Assembly (NCBI GenBank): GCA_001856825.1
Contig: ATMD01000003.1
Location: 27,796-91,795 of the forward strand
DNA: 64,000 nt
Source of the DNA: Thermoplasmatales archaeon I-plasma
Lineage (GTDB): Archaea > Thermoplasmatota > Thermoplasmata > Thermoplasmatales > GCA-001856825
Direction: 5' to 3'
In this document: positions 32,386-41,392 of the stretch, in pieces
How the letters are laid out: each line of letters opens with the position of its first letter
How positions within the stretch are numbered: the first letter of the stretch is position 1
The notes under the pieces: generated by a model
Seen by the model: the letters and a program-made list of their open reading frames with translations, nothing else
What the model was told of the DNA's origin: nothing
Database searches by the model: none
Program-made: the position numbers and the translations under genes

Positions 32386-32934
32386 TCAGACAATTTTAAG
32401 GTTATTGGTGTAGGAGGCGCAGGTGTAAATGTTGTTAAGGCTCTTGGGTACGAGAATTCTGTCTACATAGACTCTAGTCATTTCGGTAGCATGGAGGGAG
32501 TAGTTGATTATGTCAATTCCCAGGTGAGGGGATCAAAGGTAGTAGTAGTTTCTTCCCCTGCAGGTCAGTTTTCATCTTCAGTTCTGAAGCCAGTCTGTAA
32601 TGCGCTGAATTCAAATGGGAACAGTGTTTTCTTTATAGGCATCATGCCATTTCATAGTGAATCCCCGGAGAGAAAGGTTAGGGGGGACATGCTCTTGAGG
32701 GAACTGAAAAAGTCGGTTGAGGTAACTTCGGTTGTGGAAAACGAGAATTTTGCGTCTTCCATGAAGGAATACCCATGGACTAACGTTCTAGCGAAGATAA
32801 ATGAGCACATCGATAGTCTTGTGAAAGGCATAGTATCAGAAAATGGAAAGTTGCGGGCTAGTGATAATTCAACGGCTCCCAGGCAGGTCGAACAGAACGC
32901 GTTTCAGGGTAGTATCAGCATTTCGCTGAATTGA
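32383..32934 (+). CDS. short FtsZ/tubulin-like protein lacking the GTP signature
   Basis: A 183-residue protein that resembles only the N-terminal GTPase domain of FtsZ. The first nucleotide loop IGVGGAGVNVV (residues about 8-18) is intact and FIGIMPFHSESPERKVRGD aligns with the FtsZ (T)LPF..EG..R segment, but the place of the GGGTGTG signature has SSPAGQFSSS, and the C-terminal domain is absent. It ends in a disordered, Ser/Asn/Gln-rich tail. GTP hydrolysis and normal polymerisation are unlikely; it could cap or regulate FtsZ (gene at 57659). The leaderless start carries the palindromic operator described separately. Confidence 0.7.
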   Translation: MSDNFKVIGVGGAGVNVVKALGYENSVYIDSSHFGSMEGVVDYVNSQVRGSKVVVVSSPAGQFSSSVLKPVCNALNSNGNSVFFIGIMPFHSESPERKVRGDMLLRELKKSVEVTSVVENENFASSMKEYPWTNVLAKINEHIDSLVKGIVSENGKLRASDNSTAPRQVEQNAFQGSISISLN

Positions 32935-33023
32935 TCCAAAGACTTCCTATAAAAAATCAACTAAGGAAGAAGGATTGGGAGTGGGAGACAGGTTTAAATC
33001 AAAATCTGAAATCACTTTCACAA

Positions 33024-33959
33024 ATGGGGAAAAGTCATGAAGTACTGGGCAACACTCCCTTGATAAGTGCAAAGAATCTGGGGAAGGAGCTAGGGATTGA
33101 AAGGTTATACCTGAAATATGAAGGATCTAATCCCACAGGCACACAGAAGGACAGGGTTGCCTCACTGCACGTTCAAAAAGCGGTGGAGTATGGTTATGAC
33201 ACCGTTGTGGTCGGAAGCTGCGGAAATTACGGAGCGGCGATTGCGTACTATGCTTCGTTACATCATCTGAAATCCTTAATTTACATACCCAGACAGTTTC
33301 ATTCGCCAAGACTTGAAGAAATACAGTACAAGTATGGTGCAAGATTGATGCTTGTGGACGGGATGTACGAAGACTCGGTAGAGGCAAGCAAGAGGGACGC
33401 AACCGAGAATAACTGGTTTGATGCGAATGCGGGCGCACATCCTGAGCTAGGTCTGGAGGCCTACGCGCCGATTGCACAGGAATTATTCCAGGTTATAGGG
33501 GATGTGCCAGATACCGTGTCTGTTCCAGTTGGCAATGGAACTACGCTTGCAGGCATATACCATGGATTCGAAAAAATGAAGATATCTGGTCTGGTGAAGA
33601 AAGTACCTAAAATCATAGCTGCTAGCACAGACGGAGGGAACCCGGTAATTTCAAGCTTCAAGGGACGGCTAGCAAAAATAGCCGACTTCCCTAGAAATAG
33701 AATAAGGGAAACTGAGATCAATGAACCACTTGTCAACTACCATTCATACGATGGTGACCTTGCATACGAAGCAGTCATAAAATCGAAGGGATATGCAGAA
33801 TATGTGACTGACGAAGAGTTGCTATCTTTTAAGAAGCTTGTGAAGGAAAGGGAGAATTTGGATGCTATTCCAGCAGCGGTCGCCTCTTTGGTGGGTACGT
33901 ATCACGTTGTGGGCAGGAAGAACGACAAGGGCATCCACGTAGCTGTGCTGACAGGCTGA
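33024..33959 (+). CDS. threonine synthase-like PLP enzyme
   Basis: A 311-residue fold-type II PLP enzyme: NPTGTQKDRVA carries the PLP lysine, SCGNYGAA binds the phosphate of PLP, and VPVGNGTTLAGIYHG is the glycine loop. This pattern is typical of threonine synthase (L-threonine from O-phosphohomoserine). The ATG at 33024 is chosen because a TATA-like GGTTTAAAT lies about 27 nt upstream; an in-frame TTG at 32931 would overlap the FtsZ-like stop and extend an atypical N-terminus. It converges on the TrmJ-like gene. Confidence 0.85.
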   Translation: MGKSHEVLGNTPLISAKNLGKELGIERLYLKYEGSNPTGTQKDRVASLHVQKAVEYGYDTVVVGSCGNYGAAIAYYASLHHLKSLIYIPRQFHSPRLEEIQYKYGARLMLVDGMYEDSVEASKRDATENNWFDANAGAHPELGLEAYAPIAQELFQVIGDVPDTVSVPVGNGTTLAGIYHGFEKMKISGLVKKVPKIIAASTDGGNPVISSFKGRLAKIADFPRNRIRETEINEPLVNYHSYDGDLAYEAVIKSKGYAEYVTDEELLSFKKLVKERENLDAIPAAVASLVGTYHVVGRKNDKGIHVAVLTG

Positions 33960-33976
33960 CTTGCTGAAAGCTCTAT

Positions 33977-34675
33977 TCACTTCTTCCGCGGACCATTGTG
34001 TCTGCAGCCGATGGCACCCATCAGTATCCTGTATTCGTAAGGTGTCAGTATGGCCCTTGAAATGACACGCCTGAAGAGAAGCGTTGTCTTGTTGATCCTG
34101 TGACTGGGGTAATTATTTTCGATGAGTGATTCCCTGAACTTCTCAATCAGCCTGTCGTTATCCCTTCTTGTTACCGTTTCAACCTTCTTCGTTCTTTTAC
34201 CACCGAACAACTCATAGAATAGAATCGCAGCTGCGCTTGACACGTTGAGTATCGGATACTCTTCATCGGCTGGGATATGGACAAAGAAGTCGCACATTGC
34301 AAGTTCACTGTTCGTCAATCCAATATCCTCCCTCCCAAGTATGATCCCTACCTTTCCACCAATCCTTCTGGACTGGTTAACAAATTCTTCAGGGTTCATG
34401 TAGTTCCTTAGGACCTCCCTCGGCGAATCGCTCTTTACTCCAGAGGTTCCGACAACAAATTCAAGCCCTTCGATGGCATCTTCCAGTTTTTCTACCATTC
34501 TACATCTCGAAAGTATTTCACTTCCTTTCATGGAGCGAAAGAAATCCTCGCTGGGAATCCTGTGGGTGTTTACAACAGTCAGGTCACTCAGTCCAAAATT
34601 CTTCATCAACCTTGCAATTGCCCCTAGGTTTCCCGGGTTCTTAGGCTCAACAACTATGATCCTAACCGACTGCAC
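33977..34675 (-). CDS. TrmJ/SpoU-type RNA ribose methyltransferase
   Basis: A 232-residue SPOUT enzyme with the three knot motifs: NPGNLGAIARLMKNFG (residues about 13-28), GREDIGLTNSEL (about 117-128) and YPILNVSSAAAIL (about 143-155). In archaea this subgroup (TrmJ) methylates 2'-O of C32 in tRNA. The basic C-terminal extension is typical of TrmJ. It converges on the threonine synthase gene. Confidence 0.85.
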   Translation of the reverse strand: MQSVRIIVVEPKNPGNLGAIARLMKNFGLSDLTVVNTHRIPSEDFFRSMKGSEILSRCRMVEKLEDAIEGLEFVVGTSGVKSDSPREVLRNYMNPEEFVNQSRRIGGKVGIILGREDIGLTNSELAMCDFFVHIPADEEYPILNVSSAAAILFYELFGGKRTKKVETVTRRDNDRLIEKFRESLIENNYPSHRINKTTLLFRRVISRAILTPYEYRILMGAIGCRHNGPRKK

Positions 34676-34730
34676 AATCTTAATTTTGAACGTAAATAAA
34701 CCTTTTTACTAACGAATATCTTCACTGGCA

Positions 34731-36044
34731 ATGGACGGGGAGAAATACCTATTTTCCCTCTCAAGATTTGGAATAAAGCTAGGACTCGGTCCAACGCTAG
34801 ATTTTGCAAAGCAATTAAGGGATCCACACAAGAGTTTCAAAAGCATCCATGTTGCAGGGTCTAATGGGAAGGGATCTACTGCCACGTTCATATACAGGAT
34901 ACTGAAAAGGAAGTATCTTGCAGGGCTCTACACGTCTCCTCATCTCAGAAGATTCTCTGAAAGGATTATAGTGAACGATGAGGAAATCCCTGCAATGTTT
35001 GTGGACGAGTTTGTTAAAAAGCACAGCTCAAAAATAGAGTACCATGGGATGGAGACACAACTCACTTTCTTTGAATATACGACCAACATGGCTTTTGACT
35101 TCTTCAGGAGCAAGGGGGTACAATTTGCATCAGTGGAAGTAGGGCTTGGAGGAAGGCTAGATTCAACCAACATAATAGACCCTGAAGTTTCAATCATCAC
35201 CAGTCTATCGCTCGAGCACGCAGACAAGCTTGGTGGGAGCATCGAGTATATTGCGAAGGAGAAGGGAGGCATCATAAAGAGGGGTAAACCTGTAATTCTA
35301 GGAAAGGTCCCTGAGATTGCAAGGAGGGTCATCCTGGACATTGCAAGGCAATCTAAGTCCCCCGTGAAGGAGATTGTTGACTATACCGCAAGGAACATTG
35401 ACCTTTCTTTGGATGGAACTAGCTTTAGCGTTAAAACCGATGTGGGCAGTTACAATGTGAAACTGAAGGCACTAGGAGACTATCAGGTGAACAATTCAAT
35501 TGCGGCCATTCTTGCTTCAGAATCGCTGGAAACTCCTATGAATGGTAGTGATATTCTTTATGGTCTTCAGGAGAGGCAGATACCAGGTAGATTTGAGATC
35601 AGGAGGAGAAATCCACTCATGATTCTAGACGGAGCCCACAATTCAGAGGCTACAAGAGTCCTAAGCTCGAACATAAAGAGATACGCAATAAAGGACCCGT
35701 TGATTTTAATGGGGGTTCTTAGAGACAAGAACAGTTACAACATCCTCCAGAATTTGGCAGAAGTTTCAGATAGCGTTTTACTGACTGAACCAAACGAACC
35801 AGAGAGGAAGAAGAGAGTTGAAGACCTGAAAAGGGAAGCACGTCTATTCTTCAAGGAAGTAGAAATTGAAAACGTACCTAAAAAAGCGTTAGATTCAGCA
35901 ATCATGTCCGGTAGAAATGTTGTCATAACAGGCTCTCTATACCTTGTTGGTGAAGCTGAAACGTTGTTGGATGAGAGGGAAAAATCGGAAAGGTTTCCAG
36001 TGGAAATAGAGGGACTGCAAAAACCCACGGAATTAATCGAGTAG
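34731..36044 (+). CDS. folC: folylpolyglutamate/dihydrofolate synthase-like ligase
   Basis: A 437-residue Mur-ligase-family enzyme: IHVAGSNGKGSTATFI (P-loop, residues about 39-54), YTSPHLRRFSERI, EVGLGGRLDSTNI and ITSLSLEHADKLG follow the FolC order, and the C-terminal half has DGAHNSEATRVL with the glutamate-binding His. It adds glutamate to folates or, in an archaeon with modified pterins, to a related cofactor. A TATA-like ACTAACGAATATC region sits upstream. The Orc1/Cdc6 gene follows at 125 nt. Confidence 0.85.
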   Translation: MDGEKYLFSLSRFGIKLGLGPTLDFAKQLRDPHKSFKSIHVAGSNGKGSTATFIYRILKRKYLAGLYTSPHLRRFSERIIVNDEEIPAMFVDEFVKKHSSKIEYHGMETQLTFFEYTTNMAFDFFRSKGVQFASVEVGLGGRLDSTNIIDPEVSIITSLSLEHADKLGGSIEYIAKEKGGIIKRGKPVILGKVPEIARRVILDIARQSKSPVKEIVDYTARNIDLSLDGTSFSVKTDVGSYNVKLKALGDYQVNNSIAAILASESLETPMNGSDILYGLQERQIPGRFEIRRRNPLMILDGAHNSEATRVLSSNIKRYAIKDPLILMGVLRDKNSYNILQNLAEVSDSVLLTEPNEPERKKRVEDLKREARLFFKEVEIENVPKKALDSAIMSGRNVVITGSLYLVGEAETLLDEREKSERFPVEIEGLQKPTELIE

Positions 36045-36060
36045 AAACATTATCTCAGAT

Positions 36061-36084
36061 TCTCCAGTCGAAATGTAGGGGAGC
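36061..36084 (+). other. ORB-like sequence before the canonical orc1/cdc6 gene
   Basis: The sequence CTCCAGTCGAAATGTAGGGG (36062-36081) resembles the archaeal origin recognition box, which has the form TCCA(G/C)-x-GGAAAC-x-x-AGGGG, with only a few mismatches. It lies 86 nt before orc1. ORBs near an orc1 gene are known to be Orc1 binding sites that act in replication origins or in autoregulation. No second copy was found beside it; a single site is weaker evidence for an origin than an array. Confidence 0.5.
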
Positions 36085-36169
36085 GCATGTGACGTGTCGT
36101 ATTTATCGATTTTGGTAAAAGACTTGATAAGAAACCGTTTTAATAAGGTACCATTTCTCTTATCATAAC

Positions 36170-37426
36170 ATGGAAAATTCATCTAAAAATTTATTTGAAA
36201 AATTCTCTCACTCTTCACTGATAGTAAAGGGACAGAGGCAGGCACTCGAGCCAGGTTTTGTCCCAGACAGGCTTCCTCACAGGGAAAAGGAAGCTGAACA
36301 ACTTGCAGAAATCCTTTCTCCCTCCTTGAAGAATTTCAAACCTTCTAACGTTATAATATTCGGCAAGCCAGGCGTGGGGAAGACGAGCGTTGTAAAATTT
36401 GTTGAAAGCGAAATTACAAAGGTAATCCAGTCAAGACTTGACGCTAGAATAAAGCTCATTGACATAAATTGCGGAGTTGTGGACAATCCTTACGGTATAC
36501 TTCTCGCAGTAGGCGACGGTCTGCTTGAGTCATGGGAAGAGAAGTTGCCATTTACTGGATGGCCATTGGACAAGCTTTATTCTACTGTTCTCGACAAAGT
36601 CAAAAACTTCGGTGGAATAGCTATAGTGGTTCTGGATGAGATTGATAAACTGGTAAAGAAGAACGGTGATTCTGTTCTCTACCAGCTTCTGAGAATAAAT
36701 GAAATTACAAATGAGGGAAGAGTCTGCATACTCGGCATAAGCAATGATCTCAGGTTTACAGAATATCTGGACCCCAGGGTAAAGAGCCGTCTAGTCGAGG
36801 AGACGATGGTATACAATCCATACAACGCATCACAGATTTACGACATCCTGCGTGATCGGTCCCTTTACGCAGGAATAGGTGACTCGATTGATGAGTCTGC
36901 AATGAGAACGTGCGCTGCACTTGCTGCCCAGGAGCACGGGGATGCCAGGAGAGCAATAGACATGCTCAGGATAGCAGTTGAGCTCACGGAGAAAGGTAAC
37001 CAAAACAGGATTATTGACGACACAGTATATGAAGCAAAGAAGAAACTAGAAAGGGACGTGGTAGTTGAGACAGTTTCATCATTGCCTCTCCACAGCAAGC
37101 TTGTCCTTTTTGCGATTTCTCTGATTGACGAAATCAAAAATGGGGGAAGCTCGACAATGGGAGAATTCTACGAGCTATACGAGAAGGTTTCTGACAGGAT
37201 GGGGGTTGGGAGCTTAACCCAGAGAAGGGTCGCAGACATCATAGGGGAAATGACGAATCTTGGTCTCATAGATTCAAAGGTACAAAGCTTCGGAAGGTAC
37301 GGGAGGACAACAACTGTTTCATTAAATTACAGTTCAACTAAGATAAAGGAGATATTGCTGGCGGATGAAATTCTAGGTCAGCTCAGAGATGTCAAACCAC
37401 CTCAAAAATCACTACCTGTTTCGTAA
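36170..37426 (+). CDS. orc1: Orc1/Cdc6 origin-binding protein (canonical)
   Basis: A 418-residue AAA+ initiator: DRLPHREKEAEQLA near the N-terminus, Walker A IFGKPGVGKTSVVK (residues about 63-76), Walker B IAIVVLDEIDKL (about 147-158), sensor 1 GISNDL, the initiator-specific motif region and sensor 2 EHGDARRAIDMLR, and a C-terminal winged-helix domain. It should bind origin boxes and load MCM. The ATG has TATA-like AT-rich DNA (CCGTTTTAATAAG) upstream, and an ORB-like element at 36061 may serve in autoregulation or as an origin. Confidence 0.92.
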   Translation: MENSSKNLFEKFSHSSLIVKGQRQALEPGFVPDRLPHREKEAEQLAEILSPSLKNFKPSNVIIFGKPGVGKTSVVKFVESEITKVIQSRLDARIKLIDINCGVVDNPYGILLAVGDGLLESWEEKLPFTGWPLDKLYSTVLDKVKNFGGIAIVVLDEIDKLVKKNGDSVLYQLLRINEITNEGRVCILGISNDLRFTEYLDPRVKSRLVEETMVYNPYNASQIYDILRDRSLYAGIGDSIDESAMRTCAALAAQEHGDARRAIDMLRIAVELTEKGNQNRIIDDTVYEAKKKLERDVVVETVSSLPLHSKLVLFAISLIDEIKNGGSSTMGEFYELYEKVSDRMGVGSLTQRRVADIIGEMTNLGLIDSKVQSFGRYGRTTTVSLNYSSTKIKEILLADEILGQLRDVKPPQKSLPVS

Positions 37427-37456
37427 ACATATATATCTCCATGATTATCGGGTATT

Positions 37457-38002
37457 GTGAAGGCGAAGGCAATACTCATTATAGGGATGCCCGGTTCTGG
37501 CAAGGATGAATTTGCTATGGTTGCCAGGGAGATGGGGATAGAGGTAGTAAATATGGGGGACATTGTGAGGAAGTACACCAGTAGCATAGGTGTCAGCATT
37601 TCTATGAGCGGAGAGATTGCCTCGAAGGAAAGAAAGGACCATGGAATGGACATATGGGCAAAGAGAACAATAGAGCAGATCAAGAGTGGTTTCGTTGTGG
37701 TGGAGGGTGTCAGGAATGTGGAGGAGGTCGTCAGGTTCAGGAAGGACATGAAGGTTGGGCTCGTTGTAGGCATATCTTCAGGCAGGGAAAAGAGATTCAG
37801 CCGTCTCCTGAAAAGGGGAAGGGAAGACGACCCGAGGAATATAGAGGAGTTTACGGTCAGGGAGAACAGGGAACTCTCCTGGGGAATCGGCGAAGTGCTA
37901 GCAACCGCAGATCGTTACATATGCAACGACGGTACAATAAAGGAATTCAGGGAAAATGTAAGGGAATTTCTCAATGAGCACATAGTTCAAGAAAGTTCTT
38001 GA
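37457..38002 (+). CDS. UPF0200-family NTP-dependent kinase-like protein
   Basis: A 181-residue P-loop protein with Walker A IGMPGSGKDEF (residues about 8-18) and a nucleotide-kinase fold (WAKRTIEQI, VVVEGVRN, RENRELSWGIGEVL). This corresponds to the archaeal UPF0200 family, annotated sometimes as a (deoxy)nucleoside or dephospho-CoA kinase-like protein; substrate is not established. GTG start at 37457 has a TATA-like ACATATATA about 25 nt upstream. Its end overlaps the convergent guaA gene by 32 nt. Confidence 0.75.
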   Translation: MKAKAILIIGMPGSGKDEFAMVAREMGIEVVNMGDIVRKYTSSIGVSISMSGEIASKERKDHGMDIWAKRTIEQIKSGFVVVEGVRNVEEVVRFRKDMKVGLVVGISSGREKRFSRLLKRGREDDPRNIEEFTVRENRELSWGIGEVLATADRYICNDGTIKEFRENVREFLNEHIVQESS

Positions 38003-38537
38003 AGATATCCCGACCGAATTCTGTGTGCTCCACTTCAGGATGGAACTGGAGTCCATATCTCTGCAAATCTGCGTTGCCCATCGCCTGTACCTTGCATGTC
38101 TTTGAAGAAGCAAGAAGCGAGAATCCTTTGGGTATCTCCTTAATTTCGTCATTATGGCTTTCCCATGCCACGAACTTTTCAGGCAGCCCCTTCAGTAAGG
38201 AATCTTCGCTCACCATAGAAATTTCAACCTTGCCAAATTCCGGATGAATGGCAGGAGAAACTCTTGACCCATAATGCAGTGCCATGAATTGCGCCCCGAC
38301 GCAGATTCCAAGTATTGGAACATCCATCCTGTCAAGGAATTCTGCAGTATTTCCAAGTTTGAAGCTCTCATAGGCTATTGAAGGAGCTCCACCAGAAAGG
38401 ACTATTCCGTCCGCATCACGCAATTCACTCAGCGCTGATTCGTTGCTCTTGATCTCGCATTCAACATCCAGGTCCCTTAGAACCCTCCATTCCCTGTGGG
38501 TCCATTGCCCTCCGTTATCTATTACGTAGATTTTCAC
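37971..38537 (-). CDS. guaAA: GMP synthase glutamine amidotransferase subunit
   Basis: A 188-residue class I glutamine amidotransferase: LGICVGAQ carries the catalytic Cys (residues about 75-82), and FHPEVEHTE the His-Glu pair (about 164-172). The short length is that of the separate archaeal GuaA subunit A, which passes ammonia from glutamine to the ATP-pyrophosphatase subunit. That partner subunit is not in this window. The gene follows the TrmB-type regulator gene on the minus strand, and its 3' end overlaps the UPF0200 gene. Confidence 0.88.
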   Translation of the reverse strand: MKIYVIDNGGQWTHREWRVLRDLDVECEIKSNESALSELRDADGIVLSGGAPSIAYESFKLGNTAEFLDRMDVPILGICVGAQFMALHYGSRVSPAIHPEFGKVEISMVSEDSLLKGLPEKFVAWESHNDEIKEIPKGFSLLASSKTCKVQAMGNADLQRYGLQFHPEVEHTEFGRDIFKNFLELCAH

Positions 38538-38550
38538 TTTAATTCACGTT

Positions 38551-39258
38551 TCATATCTTCTTGCTCATTAGCATCTCTATGTAGCTGTTAATGTGCTCGG
38601 CAAGCAAGGGGTTGTCAGTAAATCCGCAGGCCGATAGGTCAGGTGCTGCTATCAGAGCCTTAGTCCCATCGGAAACCATGTCAGTTGCAATTAGAGAATT
38701 GTTCCTGAATACTCTCGTGCCCTGCGGTACTCTTTGATTGTCTGGTGCCACGATCGAAACAGTAACATTCCTAGTTATGGCAGATTCTATCTCCTTCCCT
38801 AGTTCCTGTCTAAGCTCTCTGAGCTTGGGAGTAGATATCGACGCCGATCTCTCTGCGGAGTTGAGAACTTCCTTCATCTTTTCTAGAACCCTTTCCCTTC
38901 CGTAAATTGTGTAGATCAGTTGGGGGAGCCCCTGTTGGGTTAGAAGCTCGCTCATCTCAGTGAGCTTGTCAAAAAGGACATCAAGGTTCTTTGAAAAATT
39001 CTTCCTTATCTCATAGACGTTCTTCGCCTTGAAGACCTTTGGTCTTCCCTCGAGCGAAGTGATGAAGCCTCTCTCCTCGAGCTTTTCGAGAACTTTGTAT
39101 GTGGATGTTCTCGGAATTTTAGCAGTCATTGCTATTGTATCTGGTGTACTGGCACCCAGTAATATCAGGGCTAAGAATCCTCTCAGCTCGTAATCTGTCA
39201 TAGCGAAACTCTCGAAGTATTTCGATACTTCCTCAAGTTCCTTTTCAAAATCTTCCAT
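38551..39258 (-). CDS. TrmB-family transcriptional regulator
   Basis: A 235-residue protein with an N-terminal winged helix-turn-helix (GASTPDTIAMTAKIPRTSTYKVLEKLEERGFI, given here by its core TSTYKVLEKLEERG at about residues 51-64), a helical linker (FSKNLDVLFDKLTEMSELL) and a C-terminal ligand-binding part typical of TrmB regulators. It lies divergent from the tRNA thiolase gene with only 41 nt between, which hold both TATA boxes (TTATAAAAG on the minus strand). Binding there would affect both genes. Confidence 0.8.
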   Translation of the reverse strand: MEDFEKELEEVSKYFESFAMTDYELRGFLALILLGASTPDTIAMTAKIPRTSTYKVLEKLEERGFITSLEGRPKVFKAKNVYEIRKNFSKNLDVLFDKLTEMSELLTQQGLPQLIYTIYGRERVLEKMKEVLNSAERSASISTPKLRELRQELGKEIESAITRNVTVSIVAPDNQRVPQGTRVFRNNSLIATDMVSDGTKALIAAPDLSACGFTDNPLLAEHINSYIEMLMSKKI

Positions 39259-39299
39259 GGGTAATAATAATAAAGGCTTTTATAACTTTTTTTACTACA

Positions 39300-40217
39300 A
39301 TGTCAATGCAATGCTCCTTGTGTAACAGCGAATCTGTTGTTTTTCTCAAGTACAATGGTAGCCATCTCTGTGAAAAGCACTTCACAAAATTTTTCCAAAA
39401 AAGGGTAAATCTGGAATTCAGGAGTGAATTGAAAATTAGAGATCCCATCAGGTTAGGTGTTGCATTATCCGGTGGGAAGGATAGTTCGGTAGCACTCTTT
39501 GAAACGCATAGGATATTCGGCAAGAGGCGAGATGTGGAAATCGTTGCAGTAACAATAGATGAAGGCATAAAATCGTACAGACCCGAGACTATAAAGGCAG
39601 CACAGTCCCTGACTAGGAAGCTTGGAGTTGAGCACAGGATACTTAAAATTGAGGACAATTTCCACACTACTATGGACGTTGTTTCTGAAGGGGGGAAACT
39701 TGCACCCTGCAGCTACTGCGGCGTATTCAGGAGGAAATTAATCAATAGTGCAGGTATAGACGATGACCTGGACTACATGGTTACGGGGCTCAACCTGGAT
39801 GATACAGTTCAGTCGATGATGATGAACATCGCCAGGGGGGACATAACCAGAATGGGAAGAATGGGGCCCCATAACACAGCCAAGGAAGGCCTTGTGCCAA
39901 GACTGCAACCGTTAAGGAAGATATCAGAGAAGGAAGTTATGTTGTACGCCATACTGCAAGGCGTTGAATTCTCGCACGCAGTCTGTCCCTACGCAGATAG
40001 GGCAATCAGGAATGAATTCAGGGAATCAATTGACAAGTGGGAGGAGAGGTCCCCTGGAACAAAATATTCAATACTCAACTCATTTGACAAGATTAAAGCA
40101 CTCATCCCATCAGAACAAGAAGAAAAGATGGGGAAATGCAGGATATGCGGATCTCCCACCCCTGGCGATATATGCAAGAGTTGCTCATTCGAGCAGGAGT
40201 TGAAGACGTGGACTTGA
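39300..40217 (+). CDS. tRNA 2-thiolation ATP pyrophosphatase (TtuA/Ncs6 family)
   Basis: A 305-residue adenylating thiolase: N-terminal C-x-x-C zinc motif (CSLCN), PP-loop LSGGKDSSVAL (residues about 57-67), PCSYCGVFRR with active-site cysteines (about 139-148), CPYADRAIR and a C-terminal CRICG...CKSC zinc motif. This is the full layout of TtuA/Ncs6/CTU1 proteins, which thiolate U34 or U54 of tRNA. It shares a 41-nt bidirectional promoter region with the TrmB regulator gene. The 3' end overlaps the membrane protein gene. Confidence 0.88.
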   Translation: MSMQCSLCNSESVVFLKYNGSHLCEKHFTKFFQKRVNLEFRSELKIRDPIRLGVALSGGKDSSVALFETHRIFGKRRDVEIVAVTIDEGIKSYRPETIKAAQSLTRKLGVEHRILKIEDNFHTTMDVVSEGGKLAPCSYCGVFRRKLINSAGIDDDLDYMVTGLNLDDTVQSMMMNIARGDITRMGRMGPHNTAKEGLVPRLQPLRKISEKEVMLYAILQGVEFSHAVCPYADRAIRNEFRESIDKWEERSPGTKYSILNSFDKIKALIPSEQEEKMGKCRICGSPTPGDICKSCSFEQELKTWT

Positions 40218-40690
40218 TTCTTGGGCTTGGAACACTATTCGTCGTTATGGCAGTTGCTCTCTACGGGCGAGGGATGGTGTTGAGGTCGAGGATAAGAAAT
40301 GCCACATTCATCTACAGAGACCTCAGGGTTCTAACATCTGAAGGTAGCACCCCTGGGATCATGATGTACCTCGTATCTATTCTGACAGTATTCATTGGAC
40401 CATTTTCTTACAAATTCTATCCTATCGATACAGTGACCTATGTAGCGATGAATATAATTGCGGCAATCTTCTTTGCCTTCCTCTACCCTCCTTTTGCACC
40501 TGTAACGGGGTTCTCTACGATAGATGTCATTGATGACAGGGGTACCAAGCTGTGCATAGTGGGAAAGATGTTAAACAGAAAATTCCAGGTGGTTTCAATC
40601 TCGGAAAAGCCAAACTTCGAAATTGTTGCCCATTCACGGAGGCATAGGCTGGTCTTCAGGGTTACTTCCCCTATGCCTAGCCAGAAGTGA
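40208..40690 (+). CDS. small membrane protein
   Basis: A 160-residue protein with three to four hydrophobic helices: VDLILGLGTLFVVMAVALYG at the N-terminus, MMYLVSILTVFIGPF and VTYVAMNIIAAIFFAFLY, then a beta-rich cytosolic C-terminus. The GTG start at 40208 overlaps the thiolase gene by 10 nt and has GGAG about 8 nt upstream; an earlier in-frame ATG at 40136 would place 24 residues fully inside the thiolase gene. Family not recognised. It ends by overlapping the convergent ACT gene by 14 nt. Confidence 0.65.
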   Translation: MDLILGLGTLFVVMAVALYGRGMVLRSRIRNATFIYRDLRVLTSEGSTPGIMMYLVSILTVFIGPFSYKFYPIDTVTYVAMNIIAAIFFAFLYPPFAPVTGFSTIDVIDDRGTKLCIVGKMLNRKFQVVSISEKPNFEIVAHSRRHRLVFRVTSPMPSQK

Positions 40691-41312
40691 GTTTTGTCAT
40701 GACCCTTACAGCTGAATCCATGTACTCCTCGTCCATTATGTAGGTGACGTCGTTGTAGAAGGACGCAACCTGATATACGTTTATTCCGTTGATTGCAAGT
40801 ATTGTAGATATATAGGCCACATAGCCCCTTAGTTTCTCTATGATCAGGGGGGAGATCACCACGAGCTCTGCAAGATTGTCCCTGAATGAAAGAATCTCAT
40901 CCGAAGAGAATTTTTTCCTGACTTCGGGAGTATTTTTCTTGTCTATGACCATAACTATCCCCTGGCTACCCTGAACCACCCTTATCTTCCCTCCGGAACC
41001 GTAGATGTCGGCATAAATTCTTGAGACCTTGACAAAATTGTCCACTGAATTTCTTACCGTAAGGTTTGTCATTGAATAGAACGCTTCGATCCTGGATTCG
41101 ACGAGTGCCGACCTGTATGCAGATTCAAGGGATGGATTCCTTTCCGGATACCGCTTGATGGCAGCGAGGACGGCATTGAAATTCTGTGTCTTCAGCTGTT
41201 TCATCAGGTATCTTGCAAGTGAGGAGTAATTGACGATACCTGACTGGAGGGATTCCATTGCGCATGGGTTTGATGACAGGTACTCTGAGACTCTCTTGCT
41301 TATCCTTTCCAT
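40677..41312 (-). CDS. ACT-domain-like archaeal protein
   Basis: A 211-residue protein. The N-terminal helical domain (residues about 1-70, SNPCAMESLQSGIVNYSSLA, then LMKQLKTQNF) resembles a winged-helix archaeal domain, and the C-terminal part has the beta-alpha pattern of an ACT domain (VAYISTILAINGINVY, then DVTYIMDEEYMDSAVRVM). Such archaeal proteins are expected to bind small ligands and may regulate transcription. The start is ATG 41312 with a TATA-like run on the minus strand about 30 nt upstream. Confidence 0.65.
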   Translation of the reverse strand: MERISKRVSEYLSSNPCAMESLQSGIVNYSSLARYLMKQLKTQNFNAVLAAIKRYPERNPSLESAYRSALVESRIEAFYSMTNLTVRNSVDNFVKVSRIYADIYGSGGKIRVVQGSQGIVMVIDKKNTPEVRKKFSSDEILSFRDNLAELVVISPLIIEKLRGYVAYISTILAINGINVYQVASFYNDVTYIMDEEYMDSAVRVMTKLTSG

Positions 41313-41392
41313 ATGACAAAATGTAGTTCCACCATAAATATTAGATTTGGCACAAAACCAATTTCCTAATATCTTGATTTACAATTAACAGA

